From contig NC_088117.1 of assembly GCF_036370855.1 (NCBI RefSeq), positions 8,308,001 to 8,372,000 of the forward strand: a stretch of DNA of 64,000 nt, read 5' to 3'. This DNA is from Dromaius novaehollandiae. Lineage: Eukaryota > Chordata > Aves > Casuariiformes > Dromaiidae. Position 1 is the stretch's first letter, and each line of letters opens with the position of its first letter. Below the pieces are notes generated by a model. The model saw nothing but the letters and a program-made list of their open reading frames with translations. It did not search any database and had not been told where the DNA came from. Below, one piece after another: positions 39,601-49,518 of this stretch. Both the position numbers and the translations under genes were made by a program.

Positions 39601-40045
39601 AGAGAAGAAATTCCTCTAAAGGAGTTGCAGTCTCTGATGTCTGAGGAAATTTTCAGCAACTTGAACAGTGAGTATCTTTGGGCTCCCAGGTCCCAAGACT
39701 GCTGATGTGCACTGTCTCCTGTAAAGTGACCACGGAAGTGCACAGAGACACACCGGCCTCCACAGCACCCAACAGTAAAGCCCTCCATTCTCTCTCGTAG
39801 GTGGTTTCTTCCGCAGTCAACTGATCCAGAAGAACCTGATTGACTATTTCATTCCTTTCCTACCTCTTGAATATAAACATGTGAGAGAGTGTGTCCGGGA
39901 GGAGCTCCGCTCGCAAGGCCACCTCGAGGATGAAGACCTCATGACAGAGATTGCCTTGGCAATGACTGACTACCCCAGTGAAGAAAGACTCTACTCCAGC
40001 AAAGGCTGCAAGACTGTGGCCTCCAGAGTGACTCTGAGCACCTAG
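36684..40045 (+). CDS. Third torsin paralogue, TOR1-like AAA+ protein (5 exons, 334 aa)
   Basis: Torsins are ER-lumen/nuclear-envelope AAA+ proteins whose ATPase is switched on by LAP1/LULL1 partners. Exons: 36684-36870, 38034-38302, 38389-38564, 39540-39667, 39801-40045; all junctions are GT-AG, 1005 coding bases. Order: signal peptide (residues 1-20), hydrophobic TOR1-style segment (about 21-52, ending in ECC), linker with an NFS sequon (60-62), Walker A GWTGTGKS (105-112), NVS sequon (162-164), Walker B region FIFSEMD (171-177), sensor 1 Asn212 in NNAGG, and a C-terminal domain with sensor 2 GCK (322-324). Oddities: the Walker B Asp is Ser174 although Glu175 stays; Walker A ends KS as in TOR2A instead of KN; the pair aligned with human TOR1A Glu302/Glu303 is Leu306-Ala307. 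All exons are open and intact, so it looks like a working gene. It sits 1.5 kb upstream of TOR1B in the same direction. Human has no torsin at this position. I give no symbol because the orthology is unsettled. Confidence 0.93.
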
Positions 40046-40203
40046 ACATTACAAAGCCAAATGCCTTGTGTTCTTGCTACAAGAATACAGCAGATGGAAG
40101 AAACAATAACTGCCTTCCCCTCCCTGAAGCCCAATCTACACATTCTTCCTTGAAGATATCTGGGCTCTTGCATACCAGAGGCAGTCTTATGCAAAAGCCC
40201 TTA

Positions 40204-40209
40204 AATAAA
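40204..40209 (+). terminator. Polyadenylation signal of the third torsin
   Basis: AATAAA lies 159 bases after the stop codon, followed by a TGTGACAGTC stretch. It gives a short 3' UTR that ends well before the TOR1B promoter. Confidence 0.65.
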
Positions 40210-40484
40210 TACATAGGACAATGTGACAGTCATGGTATAGAGTAAGCAGAAGAGGAACATATGTGGGTGATGAGATTTGCTCTTCTTGCCCCAGAAATAC
40301 TCCCAAACAAAAGTATTTTAAAGGGTACAACCTCCCACTTCTGTTGCAAGACTGTTTGTACCTTAAGTCCTAGCACTGCCCTAAATAATAAGATTATTCA
40401 TAAATAATCATTCTCAGTAATTGTATCTGCTTTGGTTTATACTGATTTTCACCCACCTATCTCAAACAAATCACTAAGGAGATC

Positions 40485-40625
40485 AGGAACACTGTTCCTG
40501 CTTTACAGGTATGGAAACTGAAGCACAAAGGAGGACACTGAGTTTCTCAACACATCCAACAGGCCTTGGTCAGAGGCAGTGGTCCTAGTTTGGTGTTCTC
40601 TCTACTAGGCACCACTGCTTCACCT
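40485..40625 (-). mobile_element. MIR-type SINE fragment (antisense)
   Basis: CTTTACAGGTATGGAAACTG, AAGCACAAAGGAGGACACTGAG, GGTCAGAGGCAGTGGTCCTAG and CTCTACTAGGCACCACTGC match the antisense MIR core, including the 'aaccactaggccac' end that represents the tRNA-like head. Confidence 0.75.
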
Positions 40626-41339
40626 TGACGTACCTAATTATCCCATACCACCTGAGCTGTTTGCATCAGAGAACACTGTGTGCCTTTACCTCTGAGCAGT
40701 AAATCAAAAGGATGCAGAGAAACCCTTCATATCTCAACATCATTTCTCCCGATAGCTAGGCATCAGTGTTGGCTCACCTTGACTGTTATACAGTCTCCTT
40801 CCGTTACAGCCACCTGCTGTGACACACACACAGGGAAATGACTCTCCTTGAACAGCCACATTTCCAAGGGACGGTATTTTAAAAGAAAGCATCCAGCAGG
40901 CTCTTTCTGGGGTAGCATTTCTTCTGGAGGTTGCAGAGTTCAGCACTAATCACAGCCCCGCTGTGGTCTGCTCACCGTCTGATGCAGTCACCAGCAGCGG
41001 TCCCCTGTGCCCGATGGCACGCTCCAGATCAGTATGCTGCCGCGTCACTCCCTGGTGTGCTGGTCAAAAAAAGCGAGAAGGTTCACAGTCTTGTGACACG
41101 GGATGAGGAAACATGTTAGCACCGTTGTCCTCTAGGAACGACCTGCTGGGGTGGAGGGGAGGGATGAACCCTGAACACCTGCACAAACGCACCAAGGACG
41201 GGGCTCGGCTCCCTCCGAGGGGACTGGGGGCACTGTGGCGTGGCAGTCTCTTCTCCCCTGCCCACGGTGGGCCTCCCCAGTGCCTCACCACCTCGCTCCC
41301 CCAGGCACCGCTGGCAGACAGCCGCGATAACAGTGTCAC

Positions 41340-42110
41340 GCCGGACCCTTGACGTCATTCCCCCACCTTGGCGTCACGGCCGGCCGACGTCATCAGCGGA
41401 GGGCGAGGCCGGCGCCGGCGCCCCCCGCCCCGCTCAAAGATGGCGGCGGCACGCGGGGCGTGCCCGGGGGCGGGGCCAGGGCGGGGCGCCCGCCCCAAAA
41501 TGGCGGCAGGGCGGGGCCGCGGGAGCCGCCATGCCACGGGCGCCGGCGCTGCTGTGGCTGCTGCTGCCGGGGCTAGCGGCGCTGGAGCCCATCAGCGTGG
41601 GCATCGCCATCGGCGCCGCCTCGGCGCTCACCGGCTACCTCTCCTACCCCAGCTTCTACTGCAGCTACGTGGAGTGCTGCCCCGGCGACGGGCACCGCCT
41701 CAACGCCACCGGTACCGCGCGGGGGGCGGCGGGGGGAGGGGCGGCGCTGCGCGCGGCGGCCGGTGGCCGTTAACGGGCGCCGGGCGGCGGTGGCGGCGGC
41801 GCGCTGAGCTCGCGCTCTGCCCGCAGCGCTGAGGGCGCAGCTGGACGCGCGGCTCTTCGGGCAGCACCTGGCCAAGGAGGTGGTGCTGAAGGCGGTGGCG
41901 GGCTTCAGCCGCAACAGCAGCCCCAAGAAGCCGCTGGCGCTGTCGCTGCACGGCTGGGGCGGCACCGGCAAGAACCTCCTCAGCCAGATCATCGCCGAGC
42001 ACCTGCACCCCGCCGGGCTGCGCAGCAAGTTCGTCCACCTCTTCCTGGCCACGCTGCACTTCCCCCACCAGCACCAGGTCAAGCTCTACCAGGTAACGGG
42101 CCCCCCCGGG
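41340..42110. promoter_or_regulatory. TOR1B: CpG island promoter of TOR1B
   Basis: Dense CpG over the 5' flank, exon 1, short intron 1 and exon 2. Upstream of the ATG lie a perfect CRE palindrome TGACGTCA (41350-41357), a second near-CRE CGACGTCAT (41385-41393), a GCGTCA half site, GC boxes, and two YY1-type elements: AAAGATGGCGGC (41436-41447) and CAAAATGGCGGC (41496-41507). No TATA box. The arrangement is that of a housekeeping promoter with ATF/CREB input. Confidence 0.75.
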
Positions 42111-44042
42111 GGTGCAGGAGCGCTGGTTTGGGGGGGCACTGCTGACCGCCTTGCGGAAAGTCACCAAGTGCCTCCAGGCTGGGAGCGCCCCGGCTTTACG
42201 CTCGGCCACCTGTTGCCAGAGCTGGTGCCAAGCTCCCGAGGCAGAGGAGGCTGAACCGGTTCCTTGGGTGTTCGGAAAGTGAAACAGCACTGCCCCAAAA
42301 TGCCAGGAAATCAGAAACGAGAGTGGCTTTTCCCAGTGCTTCCTTCTCGCTGATGCCATCTGCCGCTTTCTGTGGCGCTCGCTGGCAGGAAAGAAACCCT
42401 GCTTTAAAACGAAGCTATGGGGACGTGTAACTGATGCGAGCAATTTTTGAGTGACTTTATTCCCAGAAATCAGACTCCTGGTCTTTGTGTTTTAATGTCT
42501 GATGAGTTGGTAGGTTGGGGTTTTGTATGTAGGAATAAACACCGATTTAAAAAAAGAAAAAAGCATTTCTCATCTCCAAGACTTCACGTCTCCCTCTGGT
42601 TTTCATGCTTTATCCATTCACTGAGAAGAAAGACTGAGAAAGTCTCTCATCTGCGAGTGGGAAGAGAATTCATGGGTAAATTCAGTGCTACACGTTAAAG
42701 GGATCATAGTGTTTATGGCCCTCTTTTGGGGGAAAGAGGGGAAAGGGTCCCTCCTTTGGTGGGAAAAAAAGAATATAACCAGTGAGCGTGTGACACCAGC
42801 CTCTGAAAGGCAGTCCTTAGGGTCTGTTACATACAAACCTGCAGTAAATCCACAAGCAACGTTTTTCACTGTTTCTTGACCTCTTTTTCCAGGAGCAACT
42901 GCAGAAATGGATCCAGGGCAATGTCAGTGCCTGTCCCCACTCTGTCTTTATTTTCGATGAGATGGACAAATTGCACCCGGGCCTCATTGATGCCATCAAG
43001 CCATTCTTAGATTATTACGAGCAGGTTAATGGGGTGTCTTACAGGAAAGCTATCTTCATTTTCCTCAGGTCTGTAGCACCTTTTCCAGTTGTTTCAAGGT
43101 ACTGAAATAAATCTGTGTGTATATGATGACAATGATTCAAAGCACAGCAGAACCGCTCCAGAGCGAAGACCCTGACTATAAACATAGAGGGGAGCACTAC
43201 GAGCCCTTAAACGGGAGGGCTTGTGCCTATAGTGGATGGAGCAAGTCTGACGCAGCATGGCGGACAACTGCGGTGTGCTGAGCTCGTGAGACTGGCCCAG
43301 AGTGCAGATCATGTGAGAGTTCAGATTTTGGGGAAGTTCTCTGGGATGGTTGCACTGATGGCATGGCAATTCATAAGAATTGGGGACTTGCCATAAGCTT
43401 TGGGTTAAGGGTTTCTGTTTTGGTGATTTCTTCATCTTGGAGAAGATAAATGATACATGTAACCAATTAAAAAGAAACTCTTGCTCAGTCTGTCTCTATT
43501 CACTGTTGTAACTTTTTCTTTCATGAATAGCAATGCAGGTGCAAATTTAATTAATAAAGTGGCTCTTGACTTCTGGAGGAATGGAAAGCAGAGGGAGGAG
43601 ATTCAGCTGAAAGACCTGGAGCCAGTGCTTTCTCTAGGAGTCTTCAATAACAAGAATAGTAAGTCAGTTTCCCCAGAAAATGTGAAATTCCTTAACTTCC
43701 TAAATGCAGGGTTCATCTCTGCAATCTGTACCTCAACCTGCTTTGAGTTTGCTCTGCTTCCTGCGTCCCCCACCTTTTACAACGATGCCCTGGCCCATTC
43801 CCCTCAGTCCCTTTGCTCCAGTGCTATGGCCTCATGAGAAAGTTCTTGGTGCAGAAGTGGCTCTGCAGGCACACGAAAGGGTATAAAGGGTAGCAGTGAC
43901 AAGGGCAAGGTACAGTCCCTGCTCCATGCAGCTGACTGGCACTCCTCGCTTCCTTGAGCAGCGGTTGACATGATCTGCTTTATGAATTCAGTGTCCTGCA
44001 GATCCTACCTTATGTGGGCCTGATTCTAGAGAAACTCTTTCC

Positions 44043-44073
<31 letters not shown>

Positions 44074-44400
44074 GCATATATACACACATGCACACACTTT
44101 TTCCTTCTCCCAATTCCTCCAGGTGGCCTGTGGCACAGCAGCCTCATTGACAGAAACCTCATTGACTACTTTGTCCCCTTCCTGCCCCTGGAGCACAAGC
44201 ACGTGAAGATGTGCATCAGGGCTGAAATGCTATCCCGTGGCCATGCTGTCAATGAGAACGTTGTTGAGGTGGTGATTGATGAGATGACCTTCTTCCCGAA
44301 AGAGGAGAAAATCTACTCCGATAAAGGCTGCAAGACTGTACAGGCCAAGCTGAATTTTCATTGGGACACTGTGATGGGAGATACAAAGGCTGAGGGCTGA
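41531..44400 (+). CDS. TOR1B: TOR1B, torsin-1B (5 exons, 342 aa)
   Basis: ER-lumen/nuclear-envelope AAA+ ATPase, paralogue of TorsinA, working with LAP1 and LULL1 in nuclear-envelope upkeep. Exons: 41531-41711, 41827-42092, 42893-43068, 43531-43658, 44123-44400; GT-AG throughout, 1029 coding bases (human protein about 336 aa). Order: signal peptide (1-17), hydrophobic N-terminal segment starting [11 protein letters not shown] (18-28) up to the ECC motif, NAT sequon (58-60), Walker A GWGGTGKN (103-110), NVS sequon, Walker B FIFDEMDK with Asp171/Glu172, sensor 1 in SNAGA, C-terminal domain with SDKGCKTV. The Gly in place of the Thr of TorsinA in Walker A resembles human TOR1B (GWAGTGKN), and supports TOR1B over TOR1A. 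ATG 41531 is chosen because the signal peptide follows it directly; in-frame upstream sequence is CpG-island 5' UTR. A TA/CA microsatellite lies just before exon 5. Confidence 0.95.
44043..44098. repeat. TA/CA microsatellite in TOR1B intron 4
   Basis: An alternating TATATA core followed by CATATATACACACATGCACACAC. It ends about 24 bases before the exon 5 acceptor, directly upstream of the pyrimidine tract. Confidence 0.9.
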
Positions 44401-46197
44401 TGAGCCTTCACCTCTCCAGAGCACTTTCAGAGATTTTTGCAATTTGTATACTTGCATTTAAGCTTTTTACTACTGCAAGGAGTATGATGAAAATCCCAGA
44501 GTGAGCCATGTGGGTTTTTAAATTTTTTTTATTTTTTTGAAACTTGAAATCCCTTTGCTCATCTTGGAACTGGCAGGTATCCAAATATTGCCTCCCCTGC
44601 TCCCCCCCTTGAGAATTTCTAAGCAGAGTATATATAACGCTGGATACAGCCTCTCCTGCTTTATTCTTCTAAGTGCTGGGATTATTAAATACTTCATTTT
44701 TCTTCCACAAAAAGTCTAGACTAGAGCAAAGGAGTAAAACAAAGGAGTTCTTCCAGGCAGCTATACTCCCTTCCTTGTATGTGGAGGGTCTAGTTCATGG
44801 GCCAGTGAAATCAAAGGTGGTGTGGCGTATTTAGGCCTACAATAGTGTCTGTGGGGGTGATACTTGATGCATGGCCAGTAAGAAGCTGGCGTGCTAGAAG
44901 ACTCCTTGCTCTTCAGAGCAGATGGATGCTATTGTGGCTCATACAGGTGGAATCAGCTATTCAGGGACAGAGGGGCAGAATTACAGCACATGTCTGACTC
45001 GCATCACATCGTGTCTCCTCCTTTGGTGATGTGGAAAGTCACGATGAGCTCAGGGATGTCTGTTACTAAACAGCAGAAAAAGGGAGAAAGTAATTGTTTG
45101 CCCCCTGCTCCTTTTGGAGGAGAAGAAATTGTGATCTTTTCTCTCTTTATATTTTTCTAACTAAGGGGGCTAAGTGCATTTGTGTGGTAACTCTAGGGTG
45201 TTAGTCTCCCTGAGCACAGGGAATTATTTGAGGGATTTGACTGTTACAACTTGCCAGGTTAGTCTGCCTGCAGGCTCCTGGGCCTGAAGTCTACCAGATC
45301 TTTAACAGTTCCTCCCAACTGCACCCAGTAGACCAGGAATGGGTAATCCTGCTCTCACCTTGCTGGAAGACACTTTCATGGCAGAGGTCTTTTTTTTTTT
45401 TTTTTTAATAGTGTATTTTTTTTTTTTTAACTGAAGTGTAAGCAATAGAAATACAAAGCCCTTCCTAGAGAAGGGAGTATGGGAAATTGGATCACAGAGC
45501 AACATTCCCATACCTCACTAGATAGGTATTTTTAAAGTAGTTTTTAAAGTTAGAGGTCTGTGTGGCAAGGTGAGTAACACAGCTTGCCCAAGGGGTAAGA
45601 TGAAATTAGAATTTGAAAGTTTAGGAAGCCAGGAAAAAAATAACCTCCACCCACCTGGAAAGGTACCCACTTAGGATGTGGCAAGCTCTAACTCTTTTAT
45701 CATCCATCATTTGTGGATCAAATAGCTTAGTGCAAGATAGAAGTGCCTCTCACTTACACAAGAGGATAGTAATATGACTTAAACTGACTTGAGGGAGTGG
45801 GCTATTTTTGTGCTGCAGAATCAACTCACTTATACTCCAGCTTGCTTTAAGAAGTGATGCAGAACTTATAGGTCTCAACACTATAATGTTAATACAAACT
45901 ACAGCTGAGAGCTTGACACTTAGGTTAACCTCTAAGTTAAAAGTGTCAGTTTTCTTTTACAACCTCAGGTGGAGTTTGTCAGATGTTGGCAAACTGTTCA
46001 CACTGATGCAATCTCCAGAGCCAAACGCTAACTAGCTGTTAACCTTGGGATGTTGGACTGTTGCTTTTGATATATAATGTTTTGCCTATTAATGACTTAT
46101 TCATGGGTGTAAATGCTGCAACTAGTTTCAGTTACTCTGAATGCAAAATACTTCTGCAATCTAAAAACACTGAATAGTAGTACTGTATTGCAGTTGG

Positions 46198-46203
46198 AAT
46201 AAA
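46198..46203 (+). terminator. TOR1B: Candidate TOR1B polyadenylation signal
   Basis: AATAAA followed by a TTGTCACTCTTCTTCTCTTG stretch rich in T and C. It implies a 3' UTR of about 1.8 kb. No full AATAAA is visible nearer the stop, so a variant hexamer at about 44.7 kb is the alternative. Confidence 0.45.
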
Positions 46204-47780
46204 TCTTGTCACTCTTCTTCTCTTGCTTGAGTCGTTATCAGCTGCCAAAAAGTACTACTTTATGCCGTTTCCAGCCGGCTACCTTGCAGCTTTCTGTTAA
46301 GCTTCCTTTATTCTTAAATATTTCTTCATAAGAAGAGCTCGATAAGCAGATTAAAACCTGACATGTCATCCAAGAACATGATAATTTCAGTAGTTAAATA
46401 CAGTTCAGGAGATGTGCACATAGGAAAAAAGCACCTATGTCTCTGCGTGTTCTGCTTTATTGTTACTAGCCATAGTGCCAGGCACTGCTGGGCCAATACG
46501 CCTCAGGTACCTTGTTTAACTATTTCTCTTCTGTGCTGTTGGGAAAGCTGGTATTCAAGACAGTTCTTTGCCTTGCATTGAGCTGGGAAAGGTGGGATGG
46601 GACTACAGGCTTTCATCATATCTCCACTAGCTGGAGAATGTGCAGTCTCCCTAGTACTGAAAAAGACCCAGTGTGTAAATTGCAGCTTAATTCAAGTAAG
46701 GTTACAGCTCTTGGCATCAGCTTACACCTCCCTGAGCAGTTAGTTGTTCATGTTGTTACAGACCACGTGTTGTGCTGTTTCTAACAATGCACAAAGAAAT
46801 TCATTAAGGAGTAGGTATCAGAACCACAAGTGGTTTTATTCATTGGGACTTTGCCCCAGAAGCTGAGCTCTGGGTCTGCACCACTCTGCACACATAACCA
46901 CTTAGGTGCTTGGCCTGCTACTGTCAAACAGATGAGTCTTTAGAGGCAGAGGGCCTCTTTCTATCAAGGGAGCAGCACTTACTACAAAGGGTTCAGGTCA
47001 GCTTGCATTTTATCTATAGTTTATCATTTATGAGCACAGCAAGAGAGCTGAGAACCTACCCTATAGAAAAGTTTGAATTAAAGCAGCAGTTGCTTGTAGT
47101 GGACTTTGGCAAAAACAAACAAAATTCAGTCTCAGCAACAGCTCAGCTACTCTCACCCAGCCAATGAACTGTTTTCCTAGGGCTCAGACCTTTTCCCTTG
47201 TTTGACATTTTCCCTGAAGCTGTCCACTCCCATTTCAAACAAAATGTTAAACAGTAATGGCCAAAGTTATCCAGTCACAGCAAGGAAGAGACAGCTGGGA
47301 TCTGTTTTGAAACCATACAGTTTAAAGAGGAGAGAGAACTGCAGGATCAAATGCTGGAGTGATTTCAGGCACACCTATTCCTTTTACCCAGCTGCTGGAA
47401 GTGCCCCTAGCCAGGTCTGCTGCTCTCAGGAACAGAAGAGATGCAGCAGAGAGGCAGCCTTCAGTCTTTGACCATCCTTCCTACATCCTCTGGATAATAC
47501 TTGCTAGTATAGATACTGCAGTGGCACGCAGAGCAGAACTAACCGTGTATTTAATGCTAGAAGAGCCACAGTACTGCTTCGTTGACCTGTGTCTTTTGAT
47601 GATAAGTTACGAGATGGTAGTAAAAGTTTGTTATCACATCCGCATTTTTCCATTACCCAGTTATAGCAAGTCATTCACTATAATCACTATGTCAAAGAAA
47701 CCACTAAATAACCAAGTTCAAAGCACCCCTTTGCTGACAAATACTAGGACTGATAAGTTAATTAGCTATACAGCTAATAT

Positions 47781-47811
47781 GCTGTATACAGTATAATATA
47801 CTGTATACAGC
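47781..47811. repeat. Perfect inverted repeat (14-bp arms, 3-base loop)
   Basis: GCTGTATACAGTAT, loop AAT, ATACTGTATACAGC: the arms are exact reverse complements. Further CTATACAG and CTGTATA words flank it on both sides. The sequence could extrude as a cruciform or fold as an RNA hairpin if the convergent transcripts reach it. Confidence 0.9.
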
Positions 47812-48371
47812 TGTATAATACACTATACAGCTTCAGAGCAGAACTGGATAGTTGCCCATCTTACTGGCCCACTTTTCTCCTGCAGAGAATAGTTCAAGAT
47901 GCTGCTACTAGAAACGTGTGCAGCTTAAATCTCAGACTACAGTATTTTCAGAGTTACTATTTAGACAGTGGTATCACGGTGGGAGGAAGAGACAACAAGC
48001 AGGATGTTCTACTCTCTAGAAGGCAAATTCATTTTTATGATACTGTTCAGACGAGTACATCTAAAACTAGATTCTGCTGAAGTCTTCCTCCTCTGCAAAA
48101 TGCATGCAAATGTAGTTAGCACCAGTGCTTGAGAAGTACAGTTTCCACTACAGATGCCACCTGTCTCCCTTTCACCCAGTAACAATCACATCTCCTCCCC
48201 ATATCTATTCCCTTTGCATCCAGAAAGGGAGAGATCTGTGCTCAAGCACAGCTCAACATTTCAGCCAGCTCTTCCTCAGCAGATGCTAAGTTTGTGCAAA
48301 ATTAACATCAAATCACACAATGCAAATAAACATAGGAAGGTAGTTAGGAAACACACTTCTAGTGAGAAACG

Positions 48372-48377
48372 TTTATT
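48372..48377 (-). terminator. TOR1A: Candidate TOR1A polyadenylation signal
   Basis: TTTATT on plus is AATAAA on the TOR1A strand, about 1.15 kb below the stop codon. It fits a medium-length 3' UTR. It faces the TOR1B signal 2.2 kb away, so the two mRNAs need not overlap. Confidence 0.45.
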
Positions 48378-49518
48378 TTGAATAGAAACTGGAATGAAAA
48401 AAGCCTCGGCAGTGCTTACATTTAGAAACAAGTCTGACAGACTCTTTGCAGTAACTTCAGCTGACACATTCCCTCCCCCCCTTTTTTTTTTCAAATGCCC
48501 TTGGGATCTGTCTTCATGCCTGCCTCGAAGGCACCTAGCATTGTGAGAAAGGGACAAAGGGAAAACCCTGCAAGCTAAGCTTTTAGTTTTACATTTAGAT
48601 GAAGAGAAGAAACCTCTTTTCCATTTCCTTGGTGTAAGATTTACCACACACACGTCTCCCATTAAGTTACACCCATTCCATGAAACCAACTCAGCAGTCA
48701 GCACACTTTTTTCCTTCCTACCCGAGAAAATCATTCCGAGCGGAGCACACTGAGGGCAATTTCACCCATAAGAAAACAACCAAAGCAGAACCCAACTCAA
48801 AGTGGTAGTCAAGGACTTTGACTTGCTTCCTCTTTCTACTTAATGTTATTAAAGTCCTGCCTTTTGAATGCTTTTCACACCAAAGAGAAGTTTGTATTCT
48901 TAACTTGTTTTACACAAAGGAGGCCAATATATAGCACAGTTTTGAGAAAGACAATGGTACTTCATAATGCTAGATAGAAGACCGTGGACATTTTAATGAC
49001 ACAATTCCCTTCATCTTCACCAGAGCAAAGCTGTTCAAGGAGAAAATACATCCTACTCTTAATGTGGTTACAAGAATATTCCCACACAAGCCCAGTGAAG
49101 CCTTTCATAGACATAGTGACTCTGATTAAGATTCTCAATATTGTCTAGAGATCACCCCCACTGAACCAAAACCCAATTAAAATTAGGTCATAATCTCCAT
49201 CCTACTATCCATGCCAATGGTCTGCTAAACAGTTCTCACAATCAACACACAATCTGAGGCAAGTCTTGGGCACTGATAGACAAAGAGCCCTCACCTTCAT
49301 GAAACAGTTTTTTCTTACCTTGACAGCACAAGACCAAAGCACATGGGAGCCATGACTACTGACAGAATAAAAACGCAGATGCACTGCCACTTATTTACAC
49401 ACCAGTTAAAAATAACGTTCCCTTTTAAAAAAAAAAAGTGCATAAAAATGAAATGTCCTGGTTATTCCACTTTGTGATTAAGTTAATTTGCTTCTTTGCA
49501 GATTGCAGCAATAAAGCA

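Larger units (their letters stand above)
40046..41340. other. Spacer between third torsin and TOR1B
   Basis: Contains the short 3' UTR of the third torsin, one MIR-type fragment near 40.5 kb and then unique sequence rising in GC towards the TOR1B CpG island. No further gene is visible. Confidence 0.7.
44401..49518. other. Interval between the convergent TOR1B and TOR1A genes
   Basis: Holds the 3' UTRs of both genes (candidate ends 46,198 and 48,372) and AT-rich unique sequence. T runs occur at about 45,389-45,430. A long inverted repeat at 47,781 is listed separately. No coding exon is seen. Confidence 0.65.

Noticed and set aside
36684-40045. Reading the third torsin as a pseudogene because of the Walker B change
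   Set aside because: All five exons are open, all junctions are GT-AG, phases agree and the other ATPase and structural residues are kept.
41700-42443. 247-residue minus-strand frame opposite TOR1B exons 1-2
   Set aside because: Shadow of the GC-rich TOR1B coding exon; no start context, domain or splice partner.
45545-45720. Possible MIR-like relic in the TOR1B 3' region
   Set aside because: Only GTAACACAGCTTGCCCAAGG resembles the core; flanks do not follow.
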